From a virus, in IMG/VR virus record IMGVR_UViG_3300015262_000001, positions 164,598 through 228,597 of that record: DNA of 64,000 nucleotides; one strand, given 5' to 3'. Under the pieces are notes generated by a model. That model ran no database searches, was not told the origin of the DNA, and saw only the letters and a program-made list of their open reading frames with translations. Below, in pieces: positions 49,953-59,473 of this stretch; the stretch's first letter is position 1, and each line of letters begins with the position of its first letter. The translations under genes were made by a program, and so were the position numbers.

Positions 49953-51497
49953 ATGAACGATTTATTGGTACTGGTTAAGTTGTTGTCCGCGTTGTATCAG
50001 GCTAAGAAGCTGAAAGACACCAACCTGATCACGGAACTGGTAGATACGTTAAACGAACTACCTGTACCTAACGCCGATGTATTTACACAGGACAAAGGCA
50101 TTCGTGACAGCATTCGCGCAACTATCCACTGGCTGCTGAAACAGCCTGAAGATGAACCGGTCATAAAATCAGCATTGATGCAACGTGTTAACATGTTCAT
50201 CAAGAACGATGACAGCCTGAAAGAAGCAATCGCACAAGGTCTGGAAGACCAACCCAATGATGAGATGACCCGTAAAGTTGTCTATCAACACATTTCTGAG
50301 ATTCGTCTGAACTCGGAAGGTGAGGAGTTCTCCAAGAAGTTCAAGAAGGCTATTAAGGACTTCTACTTCAAAGATTTGAGCGACATGGGTAAAGACGATT
50401 GGGCTAACCTGATCGACTTGGTACAAGCTGGGGTTAACTCAGGGTTTGAAGAACGACAGTCTGAGATTGTAGCCCAGGTTACTTCTGAGACGCCTGACTC
50501 GTTTAATGCCATCATCGATATGGCCAAACGCGAGAACAGTCTCGAAGGCATCATGAAGTCCGGTATCCAAGGTTTGAACATCGCCTTGAGTCCTGATGGT
50601 GGTTTCCGTCGTGGCAAGATGTACATGATTGAAGCATTGACTAACCGGGGTAAGTCTCTCGCTACCAGTCACATGGTTGCCAGTATCGGTCTCTATAACA
50701 AGCCCATGCTGCGCGACAAGGCCAAGATCCCTACGATCCTCCTGGAGTCTGCTGAAGACACCATGGACCTGATCATCATGCGGATGTACAAGCTGGCGCT
50801 CTCTGCACGTCACGGTATTGTCTCTGACTTCCAGACTGCCGAGAACGTTGACATCGTTGAGGCTATCGTCAGTTGCTTTAAAGAAAATGGTTGGTATCTC
50901 ATCATCAACCAAATTGATTCCAGTAAAGACTCGGCTAACACCATGTTTGCCCGTTGCCGTCAACTGGAACTCAAAGGTCACGAGATTATCTTCTGGGCCT
51001 ACGACTACTGCGGTCTGCAAAACATCGACAAGATCCCTGGCGAAACAAAATCCGATAAGCTGCAAATGCACTTCCGGAAGATCAGGGGTTTCATTATTGC
51101 TCGCGGTATCTGCTTCCTGACTCCTCATCAATTGTCTCCAGCAGCCAAGATGAAGCTACAGGAATCGGACGAAGAGTCTGAGGTGTACTTTGCTCGAGAA
51201 GTATCCGGTAAGTCGCTTACTGAGACCTCGACCAAAATCACCAACGAAGTGGATGTGGTTATTACCATCCATGTGGCCAAGACAACCTTCAAGGTTTACT
51301 TCACCTTCTGTGTGGGTAAACAACGTGGTGAGGGATGTGCACCAGAAGAACGATTCGGGATCTATGATTTGCATCCTGATAAAGGCTTGGAACACGACAT
51401 TGGCAAGAAAGCAAAATTCCGTCGCAGCTTAACACAACGTCTTAATGATAATGGCGATCTTGAAAACGACTTCGATCACTTCGGTGTAGCAGCATAA
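49953..51497 (+). CDS. DnaB-like replicative helicase, 514 aa
   Basis: RecA-fold helicase. Walker A is EALTNRGKS (about residues 226-234), where the usual first Gly is replaced by Glu/Ala, and Walker B is EIIFWAYDY (about residue 347). Later PHQLSPAAK and a KTTFKVYFTF strand fit the DnaB/gp41 C-terminal core. The N-terminal 190 residues are helical, as in DnaB N-domains. It should be the hexameric fork helicase or a related helicase. It is the only plus-strand gene between the portal and the right end of the window and ends in a strong terminator. Confidence 0.8.
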   Translation: MNDLLVLVKLLSALYQAKKLKDTNLITELVDTLNELPVPNADVFTQDKGIRDSIRATIHWLLKQPEDEPVIKSALMQRVNMFIKNDDSLKEAIAQGLEDQPNDEMTRKVVYQHISEIRLNSEGEEFSKKFKKAIKDFYFKDLSDMGKDDWANLIDLVQAGVNSGFEERQSEIVAQVTSETPDSFNAIIDMAKRENSLEGIMKSGIQGLNIALSPDGGFRRGKMYMIEALTNRGKSLATSHMVASIGLYNKPMLRDKAKIPTILLESAEDTMDLIIMRMYKLALSARHGIVSDFQTAENVDIVEAIVSCFKENGWYLIINQIDSSKDSANTMFARCRQLELKGHEIIFWAYDYCGLQNIDKIPGETKSDKLQMHFRKIRGFIIARGICFLTPHQLSPAAKMKLQESDEESEVYFAREVSGKSLTETSTKITNEVDVVITIHVAKTTFKVYFTFCVGKQRGEGCAPEERFGIYDLHPDKGLEHDIGKKAKFRRSLTQRLNDNGDLENDFDHFGVAA

Positions 51498-51514
51498 AGA
51501 ATTAGAATGGAGCT

Positions 51515-51552
51515 TAATACCCTAACCGCTCGTAGGAGCGGTTAGGGTATTA
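51515..51552 (+). terminator. Intrinsic terminator of the helicase gene
   Basis: TACCCTAACCGCTC and GAGCGGTTAGGGTA form a 14-bp perfect stem around GTAG, followed by TTAATAT. It also separates the convergent 47-aa gene. Confidence 0.85.
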
Positions 51553-51571
51553 ATATAGCCGCTATAACCGT

Positions 51572-51715
51572 CTACAACACGCGTAGAGCGCTTTCAATCA
51601 GTTTGTCGTGTTCTGGCTTGGCGAGCTTAGCGCGCGCCTCTTCCTGCTCTTTGGAGGGCTTCTTGAAGAGCAAATCCGAAAACTTGATCTTTTTCTTGGT
51701 AAGGTCATTTAACAT
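51572..51715 (-). CDS. Small basic protein, 47 aa
   Basis: ATG 51715 has GGGGAG 9 bases upstream. The product begins MLNDLTKKKIKFSDLLFKKP and continues as a charged helix (SKEQEEARAKLAKPEHDKLI). Net charge is positive at the N-terminus and mixed later; it could bind DNA or a protein surface. It is bounded by the helicase terminator on one side and a hairpin (51751-51769) on the other, so it is a lone gene. No family recognised. Confidence 0.65.
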   Translation of the reverse strand: MLNDLTKKKIKFSDLLFKKPSKEQEEARAKLAKPEHDKLIESALRVL

Positions 51716-51740
51716 TATTGCTAACTCCCCTGTACAGCAG

Positions 51741-51769
51741 AATAAGGAAACCCTTACCTACGGTAAGGG
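51741..51769 (-). terminator. Hairpin before the 47-aa gene
   Basis: CCCTTACC and GGTAAGGG flank TAC (51751-51769); TTTCCTTATT follows on the minus strand. It ends the transcript of the structural genes beginning at 56773. Confidence 0.7.
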
Positions 51770-51864
51770 GCTTAGTATATATCGTGAATTTCCCCACAGC
51801 CCTCCCCCCTGGTCTCCCAAGAGTTCACTCTTTCGAGCATAGACATAGGGAGTTGACTAAATGT

Positions 51865-53223
51865 TTATTCCGCAGGAACTTCATCATCAGCAATGAACAA
51901 CCCTAAGAGAGCTTTCTCTCGGAAAGTAGGTTGCCCAACACTCTGGGTATCCATTTGCCATTCTGATTTGATAAAGTGCACTGTGCCTTCCTTGTAGACC
52001 AGATTATTACTCCCACTCATGTAGAAGTAACGAACAGCCATACCTGGTTCGATCAAGGATGCATCTGAGTTATGCCAGGCGACCTGTACCAGGTTACCGT
52101 CGTTCCTTGCGTTCTCAGACAGATGCTTGCAAAGGTTGTTGGTAGGCTCTGCATGATAGCCCATCATCTCTTCACCACTGGCACGCTTAGACGTCTGGTA
52201 CTCGGACAAGGAGTCAGCACGCGTGGTCATGGCTTGACCTTTGTTGTAATACACACCAGTCTCCGCCATGGCCGCATCAGCGGTGATGATACGCTTACCA
52301 GTACCCACGTTCTGCTTCTTGATGTCAGAGCCGTCCTTCGTAGCCCCTCCACCTGTTGACAGTACGGTCAATACCTTCCCTTCCACGTAATACGACCTCT
52401 TCAGAGACGGTATTACATCTTCAGGCACCCGGTACACGTTCAGTACCCTAGGAGCCCGCTCATAACGCCCTGTGCGGTACAGTGGAAAGATCCACCACAT
52501 TCCCTTCCGGTAATAGCAACCCAACCCCGTGCTGTAGAAACCAAACTCATCATGCTCCTGCAACCACATCGCCAACTTAACCAGCGGCACAGCAGCAGGA
52601 ATGGCCACATGACTGAAGATACGAGCATTGTCCACCGGCTCTTCGATGTTAACACCCCTAAAGGCATCAGCACCGGTAAGAGACAGCTGCTGCCCATACT
52701 GGGTCAGTATCCCGTGCAGCAGGTCATACAGAGATGTCATCAACAAGGTATCGGCGACCAGCTCGTTCCTGAGCAAGGCGTAACCCGTCTCAAACAACTG
52801 GAAGGTCACCGTGATCATGTTGGTTTCATCTTTGGTAGTCAAGTCAGCCAAGGCCGAGTTACCACCCTGCATCTCTGGGTCAGCGTCTCCCAGAGGCACC
52901 GCACGCCACCGGCGCATGATCTGCGTGATACCTACCCGCTCAGTTACCTCGATAAAGAGGTTGTCCTTATTGGGTAACACCCTGCGCATGTAAACACCCG
53001 GTTGAATCTGAGCTTTAATGCGTGCGTTATCACTGTGGGAGATCCCACCGCCATGGGCGGGACCAAACAGCGACAAACAAGCAAACCCGTTAGGAATCAA
53101 CAGGGGGATCTGCTCAGTAGGTGTTACGATCATTGCATCAACAGTAAAGACCCGTTCGACACCCACAACATCAATTGCATTAGCGTGTGCAATGATGTTG
53201 GCTATTGGCTTTGGCATCTCCAT
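51865..53223 (-). CDS. Probable virion protein, 452 aa
   Basis: Soluble, no signal peptide, no recognised family. The N-terminal region has a His/Ala-rich helix. The centre contains aromatic strands (YYRKGMWWIFPLYRTGRYE). A Gly/Ser/Lys loop follows (TGGGATKDGSDIKKQNVGTG). It is the last of four minus-strand genes that overlap or nearly touch (51865-56773). Their large sizes and context next to the head proteins suggest baseplate or neck components. Confidence 0.7.
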   Translation of the reverse strand: MEMPKPIANIIAHANAIDVVGVERVFTVDAMIVTPTEQIPLLIPNGFACLSLFGPAHGGGISHSDNARIKAQIQPGVYMRRVLPNKDNLFIEVTERVGITQIMRRWRAVPLGDADPEMQGGNSALADLTTKDETNMITVTFQLFETGYALLRNELVADTLLMTSLYDLLHGILTQYGQQLSLTGADAFRGVNIEEPVDNARIFSHVAIPAAVPLVKLAMWLQEHDEFGFYSTGLGCYYRKGMWWIFPLYRTGRYERAPRVLNVYRVPEDVIPSLKRSYYVEGKVLTVLSTGGGATKDGSDIKKQNVGTGKRIITADAAMAETGVYYNKGQAMTTRADSLSEYQTSKRASGEEMMGYHAEPTNNLCKHLSENARNDGNLVQVAWHNSDASLIEPGMAVRYFYMSGSNNLVYKEGTVHFIKSEWQMDTQSVGQPTFREKALLGLFIADDEVPAE

Positions 53224-53226
53224 GGT

Positions 53227-53967
53227 TTAATTTTCCCCTCTGAAAATCCAGTCATTAGTGTCCTGTGTAACCTCCACACGACTCAGACTGTCATTAGAGA
53301 TACGTGTAGGGAAGAAGTTACCCGCAGCAGGTGGTTGGTGGTCAACCATATACTGATGGTTCTCATGACCGTCCAGTTCGTCTAAGTGACTGACAAAGCT
53401 GATCTCCTGACCTACACCTTTATTGAGCATCGGAGTCATGGTGAACAACATGCCCAGCGACGCCAGACCCATACCCTCATGTTCCCGTCTGTCCTTGCCC
53501 GCATCACGGATGGCTTGGTTGGTCACAAAAGGTTTGATCTTCATGTACGACGGAAACAGCATGTAAGCCAGGTTCTCCAACTGCCGCAATTCTTCACGGG
53601 GAGGAGACTTGAACTCAGGTACCGTACGAATCATCTCGCACCACAACCGCAGGTACTCCTGGATCGATTCGTAAATAGCCGGAACCGTTTCGTTGGCCTT
53701 CTGGAAACCCAGTTCTTCAGGTCCCAGCAAGTTGCCCAGAAACCCCAACATCTGAGGGACCTTCATTTGTCGCAACTGCGGCTCATCGTAGTAGTTGTGA
53801 TCGTTGGCAAACCCTGCCTGGTTGTTGTGATAACGTCCACGCAGGTCATCGATCGTCATCAAGCTCTTAGGGGCTACCCACACCCCATAGACACGGTGAT
53901 TCAAAATACCGTACAGCTCAATCAACCGAGTCCGTACGGCACCGTAACGAGGATAGAGCATTTTCAT
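53227..53967 (-). CDS. Probable virion protein, 246 aa
   Basis: Mostly helical, with a basic N-terminus (MKMLYPRYGAVRTRLIELYG) and many tyrosines. No family recognised. Its ATG overlaps the stop of the 429-aa gene by 4 bases, giving tight translational coupling. Confidence 0.7.
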   Translation of the reverse strand: MKMLYPRYGAVRTRLIELYGILNHRVYGVWVAPKSLMTIDDLRGRYHNNQAGFANDHNYYDEPQLRQMKVPQMLGFLGNLLGPEELGFQKANETVPAIYESIQEYLRLWCEMIRTVPEFKSPPREELRQLENLAYMLFPSYMKIKPFVTNQAIRDAGKDRREHEGMGLASLGMLFTMTPMLNKGVGQEISFVSHLDELDGHENHQYMVDHQPPAAGNFFPTRISNDSLSRVEVTQDTNDWIFRGEN

Positions 53968-55253
53968 AGCGGAGGTCCGAACTTACGGCTCACCTGAATC
54001 AACAGCAACAGGATAGCGCCGTGGTAGAGTTGTTTCCACTTGTCCAGAGCAAAGTAACCTTTGCAATAGGCCAGGAGTTTCTCCCGGTCTACCATCTGGT
54101 TCTTCAAGGCATCCACCACCAGGTGTTCGAAATCATTCTGGGGCAGGCCGTTGTAGAACTCAGGGGTGAACAAGTAGGTCGTTGTGTATTGTGGGCTGGA
54201 GGCTAACAGCGGGAAGCCATCCATGTTGAAATACATCCGCTGGATCTCGTAACGCTCTGGATCGACTACCACTACCCAATCAAACTTGCTGGAACGCAGG
54301 TTACCGTATTGACGAGTATTGATCAGGCGGTTAGTCGAGACGATTGTTACCGTGGAGTCCTTGACCACTGGGAGGAGGTTAAAGTCCCCTCGCATCAGAA
54401 TCTCCCAGATAGTGATGTCGCCAAAGCCACCGTATTCCCGTCCACCGTATTGCGTGGAGAATAGGTTAATAGGTGGGTAGGACGATCTGAGATCCGCTGG
54501 CATTTGCCCAGCCAGGAACTTCACCAGGTATTGGTCGTAGATCTTCCGGCCGTTACTGTCTTCCCAGCAGATGGTTCGCTCAGGGTTCCAGTAGAACGTG
54601 TTCATGATGTAGTTGGCGATAGTTAAACGCCAGTTGAACAGTTCCTTGGCCGTAGTGAACTCCGTATCGGTGATGATGGAGATCCCACCATGCAACGCCG
54701 AGTCCTTGGAGTAGACCCATTCCTTAACAACCCGGATATCTAGCTGAGCAAAGAGATCTTCGGTAAGAATGCCGAGTTTCTCAAAGGTGCACAGGTAGAC
54801 CTTGTTTGAGGTGTCGTTACGGATCTCTGGCTGCTGGGTGATATGGAACAACCCCGCACGGCCTTCGCCGATGTCCATGATGGCCACGTCATACTGCAAC
54901 GGAACCAGGTCGAACGCCAGCCACATCTCGAACGTACCAGTGGACTGACCGGTGGTTGGATCGAAAGCATAAGCGCCTGCTCCGTCCTGTTTACCCACCA
55001 GGTTCTTGATCCGTGCATAGCTCTGGTAAACCGCAGAGTTATCTGGCTGGAAGGTACTGACTTCTTCATCAGGCCCCAGTTCCCGGCGGTAGTACTCCAT
55101 CAATCGCGGAGTACCGTCCACCATCGTCAGCAGCGAAGTCTCAGGCGTGTAGGCCGAGTCTACGATGGTGTGCTTGTACGTATTGCTGTAAATCTTGGGG
55201 CGTTCCGGCTCTGGCGGAAGTTCCTGCCCCAGAGGAGTTGTCTTTAAGGCCAT
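53964..55253 (-). CDS. Probable virion protein, 429 aa
   Basis: Mixed alpha/beta protein with no recognised family. Features include FDLVPLQYDVAIMDIGEGRA, WEDSNGRKIYDQYLVKFLAG and a C-terminal basic helix (QVSRKFGPPL). The ATG overlaps the stop of the 506-aa gene. Coupled with neighbours, so probably part of one assembly. Confidence 0.7.
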   Translation of the reverse strand: MALKTTPLGQELPPEPERPKIYSNTYKHTIVDSAYTPETSLLTMVDGTPRLMEYYRRELGPDEEVSTFQPDNSAVYQSYARIKNLVGKQDGAGAYAFDPTTGQSTGTFEMWLAFDLVPLQYDVAIMDIGEGRAGLFHITQQPEIRNDTSNKVYLCTFEKLGILTEDLFAQLDIRVVKEWVYSKDSALHGGISIITDTEFTTAKELFNWRLTIANYIMNTFYWNPERTICWEDSNGRKIYDQYLVKFLAGQMPADLRSSYPPINLFSTQYGGREYGGFGDITIWEILMRGDFNLLPVVKDSTVTIVSTNRLINTRQYGNLRSSKFDWVVVVDPERYEIQRMYFNMDGFPLLASSPQYTTTYLFTPEFYNGLPQNDFEHLVVDALKNQMVDREKLLAYCKGYFALDKWKQLYHGAILLLLIQVSRKFGPPL

Positions 55254-56773
55254 TAGCGTTTGTCCTCTACCAATACATAAGCGTTGAGCCCGAGGTTCAT
55301 CATGTACCGGGTTGGGTTATAACCGGGCAGGCCTAAGCCTTTATCGATGTCCTTGCGGATCTGGTGGATGTAGTTCAACCATGGCTTGGGTAACAGGTCC
55401 CAGCGATACCACGGGAAGATGGCCGGCAACAGGCTGAGGTCCTGAGGGTTCTTTTGCAAGTCGTCCCAGAAGTCGTCTGTATAGTCACGGATCGAATAAT
55501 CAAGGGTTACCACGATGTGATGCACGTTCTTCATCGTAGGCAGCCTGGAGAGCCTTACAGAGCCTGTCTCGTCCATACTCAGTTGAGTAGGAAGAATGCG
55601 CAGGTCGTTGCTGTACACCCAGATCAGGAACGGCGTGGAGAACTGAGTAAAGGCTACACTGTGTCTCCGGAGCATATAAGCCTTCACCTGTTCATTCCAT
55701 TTAAAGCCCGGAATGTCGAAGATGTTGACCAGCTCCTGGTTCTCGATGTTCTCCACCGCCAGACGTGCCTGGATGATCGGCTGTACAAACGGAATCCGTT
55801 TCATAACCCAAGGGTCATGCTTCGGTAGCTTCATGAAGTAAGGGGCCTCGTTGTTACGAGTAGTCTGGTTAGACAGACCCCACGCCACTTCAGGTGCTAC
55901 GCGTACGTTGAACGGACGGTTAAACTGTTCATTAGGAATAGGAATCCATTTAGCTGGGATCTCATCCTGATAAACGTCCAACGGGTAATAGAACTCCCAG
56001 TTGGTAAACTCGTTGAAGTAGAAGAAGTACTTAAGTTCAACTTCATACTTGCCTACGGTTGAACCTTTGCGAGCACGCTGAATCTCTGCGCCTTCCCACT
56101 GGATGCCGATGTAGTCCAAACGCTGAGGAACTACCAGACGTTTATTCTTACCCGCTGTGTTCATGATGGTAGTAAAGGGTACTTTGCAGTACTTATTGAA
56201 CCAAGTCCCAAACTCAGGAGTGGTGGGTTCGTTCTTTACCAATAGACCGTGGATATCCTGCATGCAGGCCAGGATACCGTTGTTTAAGCCCAAGTGAACC
56301 GTGGCGCTGAACGCCATGTCCGCCATTTGGTTATCACGCAGACGGTTAATGCGACGCACGTAGTGGTCAGCCAGCTTGCTGCTGTTAAACGAAGCCACAA
56401 CGGATACATTAACCTTAACGCCAGAGAAGGCTGGGTACAGACCCATAGGCTCTTCGTCATCGGTTAACCATACCGGGCGTTCGGTCGGTTCACGACGCTG
56501 GTTGGAATAACCGGTGTTGAATGGGGTATCTTCTTTCTCTACAACTACAAACAGTTTGTTACGGAAGATGCCATCAGTGAACATATCACCGCGCAGGCCA
56601 TCATCACTGTTACTGCCGATCAGCTTGGCAACATCATTCTCGCCGTTGTAAATGATTTGCGAGGCGTTGTCCAAGCCGTAGTACTTTAGAACTTGTCTGA
56701 GAGAATCCAACACCGCAGGGCGAAAGAACGATGCATAGTCATCTTCAGACATTACCATTGATTTCAGCATCAT
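55253..56773 (-). CDS. Probable virion protein, 506 aa
   Basis: First gene of the four-gene unit; a clear terminator lies just before it. No recognised family. Aromatic beta segments (KYEVELKYFFYFNEFTNWEF, YYPLDVYQDEIP) and a Trp/Pro-rich end (IFPWYRWDLLPKPWLNYIHQ) suggest a structural protein. Several adjacent ATGs (56773, 56770, 56755) are possible starts; the first is used. Function unknown. Confidence 0.7.
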   Translation of the reverse strand: MMLKSMVMSEDDYASFFRPAVLDSLRQVLKYYGLDNASQIIYNGENDVAKLIGSNSDDGLRGDMFTDGIFRNKLFVVVEKEDTPFNTGYSNQRREPTERPVWLTDDEEPMGLYPAFSGVKVNVSVVASFNSSKLADHYVRRINRLRDNQMADMAFSATVHLGLNNGILACMQDIHGLLVKNEPTTPEFGTWFNKYCKVPFTTIMNTAGKNKRLVVPQRLDYIGIQWEGAEIQRARKGSTVGKYEVELKYFFYFNEFTNWEFYYPLDVYQDEIPAKWIPIPNEQFNRPFNVRVAPEVAWGLSNQTTRNNEAPYFMKLPKHDPWVMKRIPFVQPIIQARLAVENIENQELVNIFDIPGFKWNEQVKAYMLRRHSVAFTQFSTPFLIWVYSNDLRILPTQLSMDETGSVRLSRLPTMKNVHHIVVTLDYSIRDYTDDFWDDLQKNPQDLSLLPAIFPWYRWDLLPKPWLNYIHQIRKDIDKGLGLPGYNPTRYMMNLGLNAYVLVEDKR

Positions 56774-56793
56774 GGGTGTATGCTCAATAATGA

Positions 56794-56834
56794 AAATAAA
56801 AAGATAAGTAGTGGAAGGGGCTACCCTCCACTAC
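56794..56834 (-). terminator. Intrinsic terminator
   Basis: GTAGTGGAGGG and CCTTCCACTAC stem (56808-56834, one G-U pair), followed on the minus strand by TTATCTTTTTATTTTC. It ends the internal-protein operon. Confidence 0.85.
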
Positions 56835-56848
56835 GAACCGTAAGGGTG

Positions 56849-57547
56849 TTAATTCCAGCGAACAGGCACAACCAGACCACTCGAAAACTGAAGAATAGCC
56901 AGATTAGAAATACCGTCATTCAACTGACTGACAACGATCGCTTCCTGGAAGTCTTCTGCTGCAAGTACCAGCTTGAACCCAAGGGAGTTAACGAAGTCCG
57001 ACAGCATCTCGGCGTACTCTTGTGAGACACCGTCTTTAACCGGATCATCCACCAGGAACACTTTACCCGCCAAGGCAATGCGAACACGCTGCTCTTCCAG
57101 GTCAACAGCAATACATTCCTGGGAGCGCACAGTCGCGTCTTTGTTCTTGACGGTAAAGATCAATACACCGCTCAGACTGATGCTGGTATCCAGCATTGGT
57201 ACCGAGACTTGGTACTGGTCCTTACCAGCAAACGTAACCAGAGTGTCTTCAACGTCGTAATCCACCTTATCCAACAGGTGGAGCTTGTACGTGTCAGACA
57301 GTTCCTGAATGACCAGGCCCAGAGGATCGCCTTCACGAGCCGAAACTTCAGGCGCCCTATTAACCATGACACGCAGGAGATTCCCCTTGCTCATCTTGGC
57401 CTTTTGGGTAATCCCGTTCTTTTCAACGGTAAAGGCGGCAACGGATTCGGATTCGGATTCTGCACTCAGAACCGTGTAGCCTTCTGGAAGCTGGTGCTTG
57501 ACACGCTCCAGAACTTCCGGGTGAACGTTTTCCAAGGCCATTACCAT
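56849..57547 (-). CDS. Hypothetical protein, 232 aa, late
   Basis: The stop of the upstream internal head protein overlaps the start ATG (TAATG). Near the N-terminus is LSAESESESVAAF, an Ser/Glu alternation with several potential S-x-E protease sites. The rest is beta-rich. No family recognised. Its position directly after a protein cut at G-T-E suggests it is also a head component, but this is inference. Confidence 0.7.
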   Translation of the reverse strand: MVMALENVHPEVLERVKHQLPEGYTVLSAESESESVAAFTVEKNGITQKAKMSKGNLLRVMVNRAPEVSAREGDPLGLVIQELSDTYKLHLLDKVDYDVEDTLVTFAGKDQYQVSVPMLDTSISLSGVLIFTVKNKDATVRSQECIAVDLEEQRVRIALAGKVFLVDDPVKDGVSQEYAEMLSDFVNSLGFKLVLAAEDFQEAIVVSQLNDGISNLAILQFSSGLVVPVRWN

Positions 57548-58971
57548 TACTCCTTCTTAGCGGTTTTGTCTTCTTTCGGTTCCACAGCAGGGAAGATTTT
57601 GGTGTTGATTCCGCTAACCGCTTTGCGAATGCCAGACACCAGTTTCTTGTGGGCGGCTACTTTCTCTTTAACCTGTTTAACCGCTTCCTTTGCAGCAGTG
57701 ATACTGTCCTGTGTAGACTTCTTGGCAGTACCGACAACTTCCTTGTTCTTCTCGTCTTTGCCCGACACGGCACCAGCTGCTGTTTTAAGAGCGGCCAGTT
57801 TCTCCTGAGTCAGTTTCATGAGTTCGTCCAAACCAGCGGCAGGACCCTGTTGCTTTTGCAGCAAACCCAGGAGTTTGTCAAGGCAAGACGATGCATCAGA
57901 CTTGCTGTTAAGATTACCCACGATAGTACTGAACGCACCAGAAGGATCCGCTTCAGCTGCCAGCTTCACCAGTCCCGCTTTAGCAGCTGGGTTGATCTGA
58001 TCACCACTGCCTTCTTTAGAGGATGCCAGGTCTTTCTTGTTCGCTTCTGCCGATTCTTTTACGGCTTTGCCATCCGCTTCAGAGTCGTTGGAAGTGAACC
58101 ATTCCTTGATGGCGCCAAAAGACTCTGTGATCATACTCCAGGCCTTCATTGCCATATCCTTGATTCCGTCAAGGATCGCGCCTTCCGTGCCTTCTACAGC
58201 ACTCATACGCACGTTACGGGCATTAGCCACACCGATGAGGTAGTTAGCCTCAAAACTGTTTACACCACCCAGGTAGTCTTCCATGCCCTGAATCAGTTGT
58301 AGGGTGTGATCTGCCACACAGCCACAATCGCAGTCAGGACCCTTGCGACATTCTTCTGGCTCGTCAAAATCAACAGCTACCGCTTCAGGCAGGTCTTCGA
58401 GTTGTGCAGGAGAGAATTCTTCCACACCCATGAACATACCCAGTCGGCTGGTAACGAATACGTCGATGATGTTCAACACCTTCTCAGCGTATTCAATAGC
58501 CCGGATATGTACCTGAGTACCGACGAGGTTTGGTTCTTCATGACCCTCGTAGACTTCGATGAAGTACCGGAGCTTTTTGTGTGCGAATTCGATCCAGTTG
58601 GTGACCGAACTACCTGACATGTCCTCCGACGACTTATTACCCAATGCACAGACCTGCATGGCCACAATGCGCTCTTGGGTAAAGTTACCGTTATGAGCAT
58701 CATCCAGCAATGCGTTCAGGTACTGGTTAACCGGCCAGTTAACTTCCAGTTCACTGCCGTCGTAGTAAGCCAGTCGGTCTTCGAGTGCAGCCACGATGCT
58801 GAACAAACGTTCCTTTACAGAACCTTCTTCGTTGCTGTCGTGATCTACCACGTAGTCCAGACCCATGGAGCGGAGGAGTTCAACCATTACCGGATTCTTT
58901 TCAGCATCCAGTTGTCCAGCCTTACCGGTCATCATCAAACAGACCAGTCCCAGCTCAAAATACAAATTCAT
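57547..58971 (-). CDS. Inner-body head protein, 474 aa
   Basis: Candidate internal protein packaged in the head and processed. After an N-terminal region of about 260 residues comes SAVEGTEGAILDGIKDMAMK, in which G-T-E followed by an amphipathic helix matches a module in four other genes here. The C-terminal 200 residues are Lys/Ala/Ser-rich and helical, with long coiled-coil stretches. CRKGPDCDCGC near residue 209 is a four-Cys cluster. The start has GAGGAG 6 bases upstream. In phiKZ several such proteins form the inner body that organises DNA (established); assignment here is by composition and sites. Confidence 0.75.
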   Translation of the reverse strand: MNLYFELGLVCLMMTGKAGQLDAEKNPVMVELLRSMGLDYVVDHDSNEEGSVKERLFSIVAALEDRLAYYDGSELEVNWPVNQYLNALLDDAHNGNFTQERIVAMQVCALGNKSSEDMSGSSVTNWIEFAHKKLRYFIEVYEGHEEPNLVGTQVHIRAIEYAEKVLNIIDVFVTSRLGMFMGVEEFSPAQLEDLPEAVAVDFDEPEECRKGPDCDCGCVADHTLQLIQGMEDYLGGVNSFEANYLIGVANARNVRMSAVEGTEGAILDGIKDMAMKAWSMITESFGAIKEWFTSNDSEADGKAVKESAEANKKDLASSKEGSGDQINPAAKAGLVKLAAEADPSGAFSTIVGNLNSKSDASSCLDKLLGLLQKQQGPAAGLDELMKLTQEKLAALKTAAGAVSGKDEKNKEVVGTAKKSTQDSITAAKEAVKQVKEKVAAHKKLVSGIRKAVSGINTKIFPAVEPKEDKTAKKE

Positions 58972-58981
58972 TGCCTACTCC

Positions 58982-59467
58982 TCACAGATACTTGATGATC
59001 ACGGTGCCACGGTAGTACGTGGCCCGACGAGCCGTTACGTGAAGATAACCTTCACTCGTACCCAGCTCTACTTCAAATCGGGTCAGGTCGCTCAAGCCAA
59101 CTAACCGCAACCAGTTAAAGAACAGGATGCTTAGTTCATCAGCTACGCCAGTTTGATCAATGGCCGACAGAGTAATGATACTTTCCTCCACACGACTGTC
59201 TACCAGCTCGTCCAGGGACTGCAAGTTGACCGACTCAGGCAGACCAAAGGTCAAACCACTGATGTCCTGAGGGATACCTTTAAACAGTTCCCCCAGGTCA
59301 ACCTTCTCAATCATTAAACCAGCACCAACGACACCTGGCTCAACATAGCTGAACACGTTATCGCTAACTGACCGTCCTGTACCAAAACGTGGATTCAATC
59401 CATCAATACCCTGTTGCTCCATAGCTGCGGCAACCAACAAAGTTTTGTTAAAGCAATTCAAGCGCAT
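58982..59467 (-). CDS. Hypothetical protein in inner-body cluster, 161 aa
   Basis: Small protein between two internal head protein genes with gaps of 10 and 6 bases. Has G-L-P-E-S near residue 74 and ELGTSEGYLHV, possible protease-site look-alikes, but no amphipathic helix follows. No family recognised. Probably a virion component by location. Confidence 0.65.
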   Translation of the reverse strand: MRLNCFNKTLLVAAAMEQQGIDGLNPRFGTGRSVSDNVFSYVEPGVVGAGLMIEKVDLGELFKGIPQDISGLTFGLPESVNLQSLDELVDSRVEESIITLSAIDQTGVADELSILFFNWLRLVGLSDLTRFEVELGTSEGYLHVTARRATYYRGTVIIKYL

Positions 59468-59473
59468 AATGGA

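Noticed and set aside
51770-51800. TATATACT on the minus strand as an early promoter
   Set aside because: Core differs from TATATTAC, no upstream box, and a terminator hairpin lies between it and the next gene.
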